A stretch of 6,925 bases of DNA from Bifidobacterium breve (GCA_945889545.1 CAMDCC010000166.1:1-6925), one strand, 5' to 3'. Shown: positions 1 through 6,495, numbered from the stretch's first letter. The notes: generated by a model from the sequence alone, not told the origin. Program-made: numbers and translations.

Positions 1-133
1 CGACGGCCCGGATGGCCGGACCATCACCGGGGCGACGGCCGCGACGCTTGAGTGGGAAGTGCTTGGTGATCCCCTCGGCGCGCAGGACGTCGGTAGTTGT
101 AGGTGCTCCCGGTGTCACCGCGTGTGCGCTCAT
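1..133 (-). CDS. Dpp/Opp-family ABC transporter ATP-binding protein (DppF/OppF-type), N-terminal fragment
   Basis: This is the start of a second nucleotide-binding subunit for the importer encoded just upstream. Only 44 codons are inside the window; the rest lies beyond base 1. The fragment reads MSAHAVTPGAPTT, then VLRAEGITKHFPLKR at about residues 16-30, then GDGPAIRAV. An 'L.v.nltKhFp' opening strand followed by a short loop and 'aV..v' is the usual beginning of DppF/OppF ATPases, but Walker A and later motifs are not visible. The ATG overlaps the stop of the permease/ATPase fusion gene by 4 bp (ATGA), and GAGGTG sits 4 bases before the start, so the start is well supported. Dpp/Opp importers normally use two different ATPases (D and F), so this gene is expected here. 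The family call relies on the short N-terminus plus context. It is the last visible gene of the minus-strand operon. Confidence 0.8.
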   Translation of the reverse strand, partial: MSAHAVTPGAPTTTDVLRAEGITKHFPLKRRGRRPGDGPAIRAV

Positions 134-2139
134 TCGGCACCTCGCAACGACAGCTCGTCGGCCCTGACACAACGGACCAGCGATCTTGGGGCAGGCGAGC
201 CGGCACTCTCCGTGAGCATGACGGGTGCCGCGCGGCAGGCATCGGTCGCGTGGTCGCAGCGAGCCTCGAACCGGCAGCCCGCGGGCAGCTGGTGCGGGAG
301 TGGCACCTGACCGCGGATGACGGCCAGGCGCTCGTCGAGTCGACCGACTTGGGGCATCGCACCGAGCAACCCCGCGGTGTAGGGATGCTGCGGGCGCTCG
401 AAGAGATCGTGCACCGCCGCCTCTTCGACGATCTGGCCTGCGTACATCACCGCAACTCGGTCGCACAGGTCGGCGATCACGCCGAGGTCGTGGGTCACGA
501 AGAGCACTGCCATCCCGAGCTCGCGTTGCAGTGATCGGAGCAGGTCGAGGATCTGGGCTTGGATGGTCACGTCGAGCGCGGTCGTCGGCTCATCCGCGAT
601 CAGCAACTTCGGCTCGTTGGCCAGCGCGATCGCGATCATCACTCGTTGGCGCAGTCCGCCGGAGAGCTGGTGGGGATATTGGCCGAGCCGGGACTCGGGC
701 GCTGGGATCCCGACCATCTCCAGCAGCTCGAGTGACCGCGCGCGGGCTTGCCCGCGGTTCACCTTCGAGTGGATGGTCTGGGCCTCGGCCAACAAGCTCC
801 CGACGGTGAAGGTGGGATCGAGGCTCGTCATCGGATCCTGGAAGACCATGCTGATCCGGGCGCCGCGGATCTCGCGCATCTGCTTGAACGACAGATCGAG
901 CAGGTCTTGACCCTCGAACCAGATCGAACCCTCGACGATCCGTCCCGGGGGAGAGGGCACCAAGCGCATGACCGAGAGCGATGTGACCGTCTTTCCCGAA
1001 CCGCTCTCACCGACGAGGCCGACGGTCTCACCAGGGCGGATCGCAAGCGAGACATCGTCAACAACCCGAGCCGCCCCTCGGTCAGAGACGAACTCCACGG
1101 AGAGGTGCTCGATGCTCAGGAGTGCGTCTTCGCGTCCACCGGGGCGGTGAGTTGGAGGCGTGGGGACGGTAGCGAGATACGCGGCGCGCTCCACCGTCGT
1201 GAGTCCGCGCCGTTCGGTGCGAGGCATCCGGCCCGTGCGGCCGCTTCCGAGCACATCGCGCAGGCCCTCGCCGACCACGGTGAAGGCGAGGATGGTGATC
1301 GCGATGGTGATGCCCGGTACGAGGAGCTGCCACGGCGCGACGAAGAGCACCCGTTCCGATGCCTGTTGCAGCATGCTCCCCCAGCTCGCCTCCGGGGGCC
1401 GGGGGCCGAGCCCGAGGTAGGCCAGTCCGGCTTCCGCGACGAGGGCGCCCGCGATTCCGAAGGTTACGGCGATCAGCAGCGGCGATCGGACGTTCGGCAG
1501 GATCCGATGGCTGAGGATGCGGCGAGTTCGACTCCCTGCGGCTTGCGACGCCTCGACGAACGGCTCTTCGCGAATCGCCAGCGTGGATCCCCGCACGAGG
1601 CGCGTGAACCCGAAGATGAATACGATCGAGAGCGCGATGGCCACGGTCACGGCGCCCGGCTCGCGGACCCCGGCGACCGCTAGGGCGAGCACTAGGGGCG
1701 GGATGCTCAATCCAACGTCGTTGACGCGCATCAAGATGCCGTCGGTCCGCCCGCCGAAGTACCCGGAGATCAGTCCCACCACGAGGGCCACGGCCATCGC
1801 TATCGCCACCACGGAGAGGCACACGCCGAGCGAGATGCGCGCGCCGTAGATCAACCGGCTCAAGAAGTCGCGCCCGAGGTCGTCGGTACCGAGCAGATGG
1901 CTCCACGACGGAGGCGAGAGGCGAATCGGGGTGTTCTGATCGATCGGGTCGTACGGCGACACGAGCGGGGCGAAGATCGCTGCGAGCGAGAGCAGCGTGA
2001 GGTAGATCATCGCAATCAGCGTTCCGCGCCGACGCATCAGTTGGCGGAACACCGCCTCCCGGTGGGGAACGCCGGTCAGCTCGACCGCAGATTCGACTCC
2101 GGTGAGGAGCCCCACTTCGTTGGTGCCGTCGATGCTCAT
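130..2139 (-). CDS. Fused DppC-type permease / DppD-type ATPase of a peptide-family ABC importer
   Basis: This single 669-residue protein joins an inner-membrane permease to a cytoplasmic ATPase. The permease half is about residues 1-297: a cytoplasmic N-tail, a first membrane segment at about 40-60, then SPYDPID and LLGTDDLGRD (82-91), typical of DppC/OppC, further hydrophobic segments, and an EAA loop at about 196-216 ending HRILPN. A linker rich in Pro, Arg and Thr (about 298-338) leads to the ATPase half: Walker A GESGSGKT (377-384), Q-loop Gln434, signature LSGGLRQR (492-499), Walker B LLIADE (512-517) and switch His550. The Dpp/Opp C-terminal domain carries Cys622, Cys628, Cys635 and Cys657. 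Both halves are in one frame with no stop or frameshift. The start is the ATG overlapping the dppB-type stop by 4 bp; the frame is open further upstream, but that part is antisense-like Arg-rich shadow sequence. DppC-DppD fusions are a known architecture in actinobacteria. Energy from ATP drives import; substrate unknown (peptide, or another solute this family accepts). Confidence 0.95.
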   Translation of the reverse strand: MSIDGTNEVGLLTGVESAVELTGVPHREAVFRQLMRRRGTLIAMIYLTLLSLAAIFAPLVSPYDPIDQNTPIRLSPPSWSHLLGTDDLGRDFLSRLIYGARISLGVCLSVVAIAMAVALVVGLISGYFGGRTDGILMRVNDVGLSIPPLVLALAVAGVREPGAVTVAIALSIVFIFGFTRLVRGSTLAIREEPFVEASQAAGSRTRRILSHRILPNVRSPLLIAVTFGIAGALVAEAGLAYLGLGPRPPEASWGSMLQQASERVLFVAPWQLLVPGITIAITILAFTVVGEGLRDVLGSGRTGRMPRTERRGLTTVERAAYLATVPTPPTHRPGGREDALLSIEHLSVEFVSDRGAARVVDDVSLAIRPGETVGLVGESGSGKTVTSLSVMRLVPSPPGRIVEGSIWFEGQDLLDLSFKQMREIRGARISMVFQDPMTSLDPTFTVGSLLAEAQTIHSKVNRGQARARSLELLEMVGIPAPESRLGQYPHQLSGGLRQRVMIAIALANEPKLLIADEPTTALDVTIQAQILDLLRSLQRELGMAVLFVTHDLGVIADLCDRVAVMYAGQIVEEAAVHDLFERPQHPYTAGLLGAMPQVGRLDERLAVIRGQVPLPHQLPAGCRFEARCDHATDACRAAPVMLTESAGSPAPRSLVRCVRADELSLRGAE

Positions 2140-3110
2140 CCGGTCACCCGCACCTTCGGGTTGAGCAGTGCGTACAGGATGTCGACGATGAGGCTCATCG
2201 TGATCGCGACGATCACCAGCACCACCGCGCACCCCTGGATCGTGGGCGCGTCGCCGGAGACGATCGCGGCGATCAGGCTCTGCCCGACGCCTGGGATCAC
2301 GAAGATCTGCTCGATGATCACCGCGCCGCCGACCAACGCGGCGACCTGGAGACCGAGGATCGTGATTGCCGGGATCGACGCGTTCTTGAGCCCGTGCCGG
2401 CCGACCACGCGCCGCGTCCCGCCGCCGATCGCCCACGATGTCCGGATGTGGTTGGTGTCGAGCTCATCGACGAGCGCGCCACGCAGCTGGCGGGTTACCG
2501 CCGCGCCGATGCCCACGGCAAGTGCGACCGCGGGGAGCACGATGAAACGGAGCCACTGGAGTGGATCCTCACCCAACCGCACATAGCCCTGAGGTGGGAG
2601 CCATCCCAACTCCACTGCGAACAACCCCTTGAGAAACGGCGCAAGCACAAAGCCCGGGACGGCGATGGCCAGCGAGGCAAACACACGCGCACCTCGGTCG
2701 ACGGCGCCATTGGGTCTGAGGCCACTGAGGATTCCTAGCGGCACCGCGAACAAGAGCGCGAACAGTGTCGCGATGCCGATGAGCCCCAAGGTTACGGGGA
2801 CGCGGCTCGCCAGCTCGTCGGCCACCGTCGTCGCGCAGGGGCGTTCGGGGACGCAGCGGGTGTACGACTGCCCAAGATCGCCCTGCACCGCATCCTTCAA
2901 CCACCGCCAGTACTGCGACAGGACCGGGTCGTCGAGGTGCAGTGCCTTGCGAGCCTCGGCGATCCTCTCGGGAGTCGCCGACAGCGTCCCGCCAGCTGCG
3001 GTGACCGCGGGGTCGGTCTGGTCGAGCTTCATGAGCATGAACACGATGAACGTGACGGCCAGCAGTGTCGGGACGATCACGAGCAGGCGACGAACAATGA
3101 GTCGAAGCAT
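2136..3110 (-). CDS. DppB-type ABC transporter permease
   Basis: This is the first of two membrane permeases of a Dpp/Opp-family importer; it would pair with the permease half of the downstream fusion. It is 324 residues, normal for DppB/OppB. A first membrane segment lies at about 8-28 after the basic MLRLIVRRLL start. An extracytoplasmic segment follows with DLGQSY (78-83), typical of the family. Further hydrophobic segments are at about 106-129, 144-165, 188-207, 248-267 and 295-317. The EAA loop is HIRTSWAIGGG...HGLKNASIP (about 221-247), followed by EQIFVIPGVGQ (267-277), both classic for DppB. The ATG shares one base with the stop of P450 A (TGATG) and has no clear ribosome binding site, pointing to coupled reinitiation. 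The 32 open codons upstream are P450 sequence in another frame. An oddity is two cysteines six residues apart (Cys86 and Cys92) in the first outside loop. Confidence 0.95.
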   Translation of the reverse strand: MLRLIVRRLLVIVPTLLAVTFIVFMLMKLDQTDPAVTAAGGTLSATPERIAEARKALHLDDPVLSQYWRWLKDAVQGDLGQSYTRCVPERPCATTVADELASRVPVTLGLIGIATLFALLFAVPLGILSGLRPNGAVDRGARVFASLAIAVPGFVLAPFLKGLFAVELGWLPPQGYVRLGEDPLQWLRFIVLPAVALAVGIGAAVTRQLRGALVDELDTNHIRTSWAIGGGTRRVVGRHGLKNASIPAITILGLQVAALVGGAVIIEQIFVIPGVGQSLIAAIVSGDAPTIQGCAVVLVIVAITMSLIVDILYALLNPKVRVTG

Positions 3111-4324
3111 CAGCGAACCGTGCGGACCGGCACGTTGGCGTAGCCGGCGACGTTGGCCATCTGGACGCGGCGCAGACCCGATTCGTCGACCTCGAGTCGC
3201 TTCCAACGGGAAGCCAGCTCTTCGATCGCGATGCGGCTTTCCATTCGAGCAAGCGCGGCACCCAAGCAGCTATGGGCTCCGTGGCCGAGGCCGATGGTGA
3301 TGCCGGGGTTCCGCTCGATGTCGAACTCGTCAGCGCGGTCGAAGGCGCGTGGGTCACGGGTGGCTGCTCCGGTGATGAGGAGCACGGGGAACCCGGCAGG
3401 GACCGTGCCGCCCTCCATCTCGCGCTCTTCCACGCAGAACCGGCCTTGGTACTGCGACGGCGGCAGATACCGGAGGATCTCCTCGATCGCTCGCGGGATC
3501 TTCTCGTGGTCGTCCACGATCTTCTGCCACTGATCGGGGTGCTGCCAGAAGAGCATGACCGCGTTGCCCACGAGCTTGGTGACGGTCTCGGCCCCCGCGC
3601 CACCGAGCAGCGTCAGGAACCCCGTGATCTCGGCGTCGTCGAGGCCCGTCTCCACGTCGTCACCGCGGTCGACGGTGACTTGCGTGAGGCGCGAGAGCAT
3701 GTCGCCGCCGGGGTTCTTGCGCTTCTCCACCGTCAGCTCGTAGAAGTACCCGGCCGATTCGAGGACCGCGACCTCGTTCTCGTGGCTTGGCGCGATCTGG
3801 CCCGCCTCCCGGCGCAGGCTGGCGTCGAGCCAGTGGCGGATCTGCTGACGCTCGCCGTCGGGCACGCCCAGCATGCGCGCGATCACCTCGATGGGGAACG
3901 GCGCGGCGAAGTCGGCCACCGCGTCGAACTCCGGCGCGTCGTTCACCGGGTCGAGAAAGCTTCGGATCACCTCGCGGATCATCGGTTCGAGTGCCGTGAC
4001 CGCTTTCGGCGTGAACACCCGACTCACGAGAGCGCGGAAGCGGTCGTGCTCCGGAGGGTCCATCATGATGAGGCTTCGGAACCCCTTGACCTCCTCGGGA
4101 TCCATCGAGAGCGTGAACAGCTCGATGCCGTGCGCGCTCGAGAAGCCCTCCCAGTCGCGGTGCGCGGCCAACACGTCGGCGAAGCGCGACAGCGCGTAGA
4201 ACCCGTACTGCTCGCTGAAGTAGACGGGTGCTTCGTCGCGGAGGCGACGGTACATCTCAGTGGAATCGTTGAAGAACTCCTCCGAGAACGGATCGAACTC
4301 GACGGGGGTGGAGATGTCGGTCAT
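3110..4324 (-). CDS. Cytochrome P450 monooxygenase (P450 A, soluble bacterial type)
   Basis: This is a heme-thiolate monooxygenase of 404 residues with no signal peptide or membrane anchor, the usual size for soluble bacterial P450s fed by ferredoxin and ferredoxin reductase. Visible motifs are the C-helix HxxxR (His93, Arg97) in DPPEHDRFR, the I-helix AGAETV (243-248) with the acid/alcohol pair Glu246-Thr247, the K-helix ExxR (Glu282-Arg285) in EEILRYLPP, and the heme loop LGHGAHSCLG with ligand Cys353. The first heme-loop position is Leu346 where the consensus has Phe. The ATG overlaps the SDR stop by one base (TGATG), with GAGG 7 bases upstream. Its stop overlaps the permease start in the same way, so it sits inside the operon between SDR and transporter. 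It shares the DPP.H...R...SRVFTPK...ALEP.IRE block with P450 B across the control region. No redox partner is in the window. The substrate is unknown; a hydroxylated product passed to the SDR is inference. Confidence 0.97.
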   Translation of the reverse strand: MTDISTPVEFDPFSEEFFNDSTEMYRRLRDEAPVYFSEQYGFYALSRFADVLAAHRDWEGFSSAHGIELFTLSMDPEEVKGFRSLIMMDPPEHDRFRALVSRVFTPKAVTALEPMIREVIRSFLDPVNDAPEFDAVADFAAPFPIEVIARMLGVPDGERQQIRHWLDASLRREAGQIAPSHENEVAVLESAGYFYELTVEKRKNPGGDMLSRLTQVTVDRGDDVETGLDDAEITGFLTLLGGAGAETVTKLVGNAVMLFWQHPDQWQKIVDDHEKIPRAIEEILRYLPPSQYQGRFCVEEREMEGGTVPAGFPVLLITGAATRDPRAFDRADEFDIERNPGITIGLGHGAHSCLGAALARMESRIAIEELASRWKRLEVDESGLRRVQMANVAGYANVPVRTVR

Positions 4325-5079
4325 CAGCCCGCCTCGATGGCCGGTCTCGGGGCGACGGTCACCGAGGGTATCGAGAGGCTCGCGCCCGCGCGCAGCACCG
4401 CGTCGACGACCGAGAGCAAGTGGTCCATCTCGATCAACGAACCGCTGATCAGGCCGCGTGTGACCCAGACCGGCGCGATCTCGGCTGTGAGCGCAGGATC
4501 CCAACCCTCGTTGAAATGAGATTGGGCATCGCCTTCGCCGCCGGCACAATCGCCGACGACGAGACGGGTGAAGCCGATGCCGGGGTGCTCGACCCGCCAC
4601 GCTTCCACGAGCTTGTCGAGCGCCGCCTTGCTGACGATGTACGCCCCGAGCCCGGGCCAGGGTGGCGTGAGCGATGCGCTGACCGACGACAAGAAGGCAA
4701 CCACGCCCGCGGTCTTCGTGAGGTGGGGGACCGCCGCCGCGGTGATCCGCGCGGCGCCGGTGACGTTCGTGTCGAACACTCGCCGCCACGTGTCGGTGTC
4801 GGTGTCGACGAGGCGCGCGAGCGGACCGATGGCTGGTGCATACACGAGCGCGTCGATCCCGCCGAGCTTCGCCGCCGCGTCGTCGATCGCCGACCGACAT
4901 GAGTGCTCGTCGGTGACGTCGCACACGATCGCCAGCGTTCCGGGTCCGGCCTCGGCGGCAGCATCGTCGAGCTTCTCTTGGCGGCGAGCGAGCAGCGCCA
5001 CGTTCGCGCCGCGTTGGGCGAGCCCAATCCCGATGCAGCGCCCGAGCCCGCCCGACGCCCCCACGACCACTGTCCGCAC
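4324..5079 (-). CDS. SDR family NAD(P)-dependent oxidoreductase
   Basis: This is a classical-size short-chain dehydrogenase/reductase of 251 residues, cytosolic, with a Rossmann fold that oxidises alcohols or reduces ketones with NAD(P). The cofactor loop is GASGGLG (7-13), matching GxxxGxG. The strand-2 end has basic residues (ARRQEK, 31-36), which leans towards NADP. CDVTD (53-57) contacts the adenine. NVTG (105-108) supplies the catalytic Asn, SSVSAS (131-136) the Ser, and YIVSK (147-151) the Tyr/Lys pair. The usual NNAG is replaced by YAPA (80-83), and the Ser-Tyr spacing looks about two residues longer than usual if Ser132 is catalytic. The GTG start is preferred because it follows a strong GGGGGGAGGGG ribosome binding site with a 6-base gap and puts the Rossmann strand right at the N-terminus; the frame remains open far upstream only as an antisense shadow of P450 B. 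It is the first gene of the minus-strand operon. Direction and substrate are not determinable. Confidence 0.93.
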   Translation of the reverse strand: MRTVVVGASGGLGRCIGIGLAQRGANVALLARRQEKLDDAAAEAGPGTLAIVCDVTDEHSCRSAIDDAAAKLGGIDALVYAPAIGPLARLVDTDTDTWRRVFDTNVTGAARITAAAVPHLTKTAGVVAFLSSVSASLTPPWPGLGAYIVSKAALDKLVEAWRVEHPGIGFTRLVVGDCAGGEGDAQSHFNEGWDPALTAEIAPVWVTRGLISGSLIEMDHLLSVVDAVLRAGASLSIPSVTVAPRPAIEAG

Positions 5080-5085
5080 GTCCGA

Positions 5086-5096
5086 CCCCTCCCCCC
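5086..5096 (-). promoter_or_regulatory. Ribosome binding site deciding the GTG start of the SDR gene
   Basis: On the minus strand GGGGGGAGGGG precedes GTG at 5079 with a 6-base gap. It supports the GTG over any upstream start. The G-run at its 5' end is the end of the nearest 13-bp tandem repeat copy, so repeat and ribosome binding site share bases. Confidence 0.7.
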
Positions 5097-5130
5097 GAAG
5101 CAGGCCCCCGAAGCAGGCCCCCGAAGCAGT
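5092..5130. repeat. Three tandem copies of a 13-bp unit
   Basis: The plus-strand unit CCCCCGAAGCAGG occurs at 5092-5104, 5105-5117 and, with the last base T instead of G, at 5118-5130. On the minus strand it reads CCTGCTTCGGGGG and lies in the leader of the SDR-P450-transporter operon, with the copy nearest the gene merging into its ribosome binding site. The unit is not a multiple of 3 and lies outside the chosen coding regions. It could be a slippage product, a set of protein binding sites, or an RNA leader element; the sequence alone does not say which. Confidence 0.85.
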
Positions 5131-5137
5131 GACGCAG

Positions 5138-5166
5138 ATGTTAGATAACCTCCCGGGCGTTCGCAG
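5138..5166 (-). promoter_or_regulatory. Weak candidate promoter for the SDR-P450-transporter operon
   Basis: On the minus strand TAACAT (5143-5138) fits the actinobacterial -10 pattern TAnnnT. With a 17-base gap the upstream hexamer is CTGCGA (5166-5161), a poor match to TTGACA. A start just downstream would give a leader of roughly 50 nt to the GTG, containing all three 13-bp repeats. Position is sensible, motif support is weak. Confidence 0.3.
5140..5149. promoter_or_regulatory. Short perfect inverted repeat, candidate operator
   Basis: GTTAGATAAC has arms GTTA and TAAC around a 2-base centre. It sits in an AT-rich patch inside an otherwise very GC-rich divergent region. Short palindromes like this are used by TetR-type and other dimeric regulators, and this one overlaps a possible minus-strand -10 element. 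A 10-bp palindrome can also arise by chance, so the operator role is inference from position. Confidence 0.4.
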
Positions 5167-5255
5167 CACCGGCCAGGGAGGGGATCGCTCGAGCTGGACG
5201 ATGCCACGTTCAGATGCTCCAGACCACGGTCGAAGCCAAGGACGCTGTGCGCACC

Positions 5256-5261
5256 TATAGA
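5256..5261 (+). promoter_or_regulatory. Weak candidate -10 element for P450 B
   Basis: TATAGA matches four of six bases of TATAAT and would start a transcript about 35-40 nt before the P450 B ATG. No convincing -35 hexamer is seen 16-18 bases upstream. It is one of the few A/T-rich hexamers in the region, which is the main reason to list it. Confidence 0.25.
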
Positions 5262-5291
5262 GGGGATGCGCGTCACCACTGAAATCTCTCC

Positions 5292-5299
5292 AGGAGGGG
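5292..5299 (+). promoter_or_regulatory. Strong ribosome binding site of P450 B
   Basis: AGGAGGGG ends so that the AGGAGG core lies 7 bases before the ATG at 5305. This chooses that ATG over the in-frame ATG at 5266, which would add 13 residues and has only GAGGGG directly abutting it. Confidence 0.85.
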
Positions 5300-5304
5300 T
5301 GGAC

Positions 5305-6495
5305 ATGACCACCACGACGGACAGCGACGTCTACTACGACCCCTACGACATCGGGATCGACGCCGATCCGTATCCGGTTTTCCGGCGACTCCGCGAGGAG
5401 GCGCCGCTGTACCACAACGACACCCACGACTTCTACGCGCTCAGCCGCTTCGAGGACGTCCAACGGGGTCTCGTCGACGCGGACACGTACATCTCGAGCC
5501 GCGGCGCCATCCTCGAGCTCATCAAGGCCGACATGGAGATGCCGCCGGGAACGCTCATCTTCGAGGACCCGCCCGTCCACACCGTGCATCGCGGGTTGCT
5601 GTCGCGTGTGTTCACACCGAAGAAGATGAACGCACTCGAGCCCCAGATCCGCGAGCTCTGTGCCCGGAGCCTCGACCCGCTCGTGGGGAGCGGAGGGTTC
5701 GACTTCGTGCGCGACCTGGGGGCGCAGATGCCGATGCGGGTGATCGGCATGTTGTTGGGGATCCCCGAGGAGGACCAGGAAGCGGTCCGCGACCGGGTCG
5801 ACGCTGATCTCCGAACTGAGCCGGGAAAGCCCATGCAGGCCGAGATCCCGACCGGCGAGGCGTTCGGTGACTACATCGACTGGCGCGCGCAGCATCCGTC
5901 CGACGACTTGATGACGGAACTGCTCAACGCCGAGTTCGAGGACGAGACCGGCGCGACGCGTCGACTCACGCGTGAGGAGATCCTCATGTACGTGAACGTG
6001 GTGGCCGGGGCCGGGAATGAGACGACGAGCCGCCTCATCGGCTGGACCGGCAAGGTGCTCGGCGATCATCCCGACCAACGCCGAGAGCTCGTGAAGGACC
6101 GCTCCTTGATCCCGAACGCAATCGAGGAGCTCCTCCGCTTCGAGCCGCCCGCTCCTCATGTTGCGCGGTACGTGGCCCGCGACGTCGAGCACTACGGCCA
6201 GGCAGTGCCTGCGGGCAACGTGATGATCTTCCTCGTCGGCGCGGCCAACCGCGATGATCGTCGCTTTCCTGACGGCGACCGTTTCGACATCCATCGCAAC
6301 GTCGGCCAGAGCATGACCTTCGGGTACGGAGTGCACTTCTGCCTCGGTGCCGCGTTGGCCCGGCTCGAAGGTCGCATCGCGCTCGACGAGGTCTTGCAGC
6401 GGTTTCCGGAGTGGGACGTCGACCTGGCCAACGCCCGGCTCGCACCCACATCTACCGTTCGGGGCTGGGAAGCCCTGCCGGTCACGCTCCCATGA
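5305..6495 (+). CDS. Cytochrome P450 monooxygenase (P450 B, soluble bacterial type)
   Basis: This is a second heme-thiolate monooxygenase of 396 residues with no membrane anchor, expected to need ferredoxin and reductase from elsewhere. It opens with a substrate-side N-terminus rich in Tyr, Asp and Pro (YYDPYDIGIDADPYP, 10-24). Motifs are HxxxR (His92, Arg96) in EDPPVHTVHRGLLSR, I-helix AGAGNETTS (234-242) with Glu239-Thr240, ExxR (Glu275-Arg278) in EELLRFEPP, and a full-consensus heme loop FGYGVHFCLG (339-348) with ligand Cys346. It is transcribed away from P450 A and shares several short blocks with it, notably SRVFTPK and ALEP.IRE, so the two are homologous members of the bacterial class I-type P450s, though clearly diverged. 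The start at 5305 rests on the strong ribosome binding site. The stop overlaps the next start by 4 bp, coupling it to an epoxide hydrolase, which makes alkene epoxidation a plausible but unproven activity. Confidence 0.97.
   Translation: MTTTTDSDVYYDPYDIGIDADPYPVFRRLREEAPLYHNDTHDFYALSRFEDVQRGLVDADTYISSRGAILELIKADMEMPPGTLIFEDPPVHTVHRGLLSRVFTPKKMNALEPQIRELCARSLDPLVGSGGFDFVRDLGAQMPMRVIGMLLGIPEEDQEAVRDRVDADLRTEPGKPMQAEIPTGEAFGDYIDWRAQHPSDDLMTELLNAEFEDETGATRRLTREEILMYVNVVAGAGNETTSRLIGWTGKVLGDHPDQRRELVKDRSLIPNAIEELLRFEPPAPHVARYVARDVEHYGQAVPAGNVMIFLVGAANRDDRRFPDGDRFDIHRNVGQSMTFGYGVHFCLGAALARLEGRIALDEVLQRFPEWDVDLANARLAPTSTVRGWEALPVTLP

Noticed and set aside
748..1906. Large overlapping frames on both strands inside the permease/ATPase gene (311 codons plus, 274 codons minus)
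   Set aside because: They lie wholly within a gene with full motif support and have low-complexity Arg/Asp/Glu-rich translations.
2140..2436. Upstream extension of the permease/ATPase fusion by 99 codons
   Set aside because: It is an out-of-frame reading of the DppB-type permease, Arg/Asp-rich. The ATG at 2139 with a 4-bp overlap fits the normal DppC N-terminus.
3272..4519. Long plus-strand open frame (415 codons) opposite P450 A and the SDR
   Set aside because: It is antisense to two well-supported genes, has an Arg/Glu/Val/His-rich composition without recognisable domains, and is the usual open frame created by high-GC codon bias.
4325..4924. Upstream extension of the P450 A frame (200 codons)
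   Set aside because: It is Arg-rich out-of-frame translation of the SDR gene. The P450 N-terminus begins at the ATG at 4324 with GAGG upstream.
5092..5130. Tandem repeats as a CRISPR array
   Set aside because: The units are 13 bp with no spacers between them, and no cas gene is present.
5150..5235. Possible small gene or RNA in the control region
   Set aside because: No open frame with a ribosome binding site, no convincing hairpin-plus-T-run terminator and no recognisable RNA family was seen here.
5266..5304. Earlier in-frame ATG for P450 B adding 13 residues
   Set aside because: GAGGGG abuts this ATG with no spacing, whereas the ATG at 5305 has AGGAGG at an ideal 7-base gap. A possible -10 element also lies so close that the transcript may begin at about 5266.
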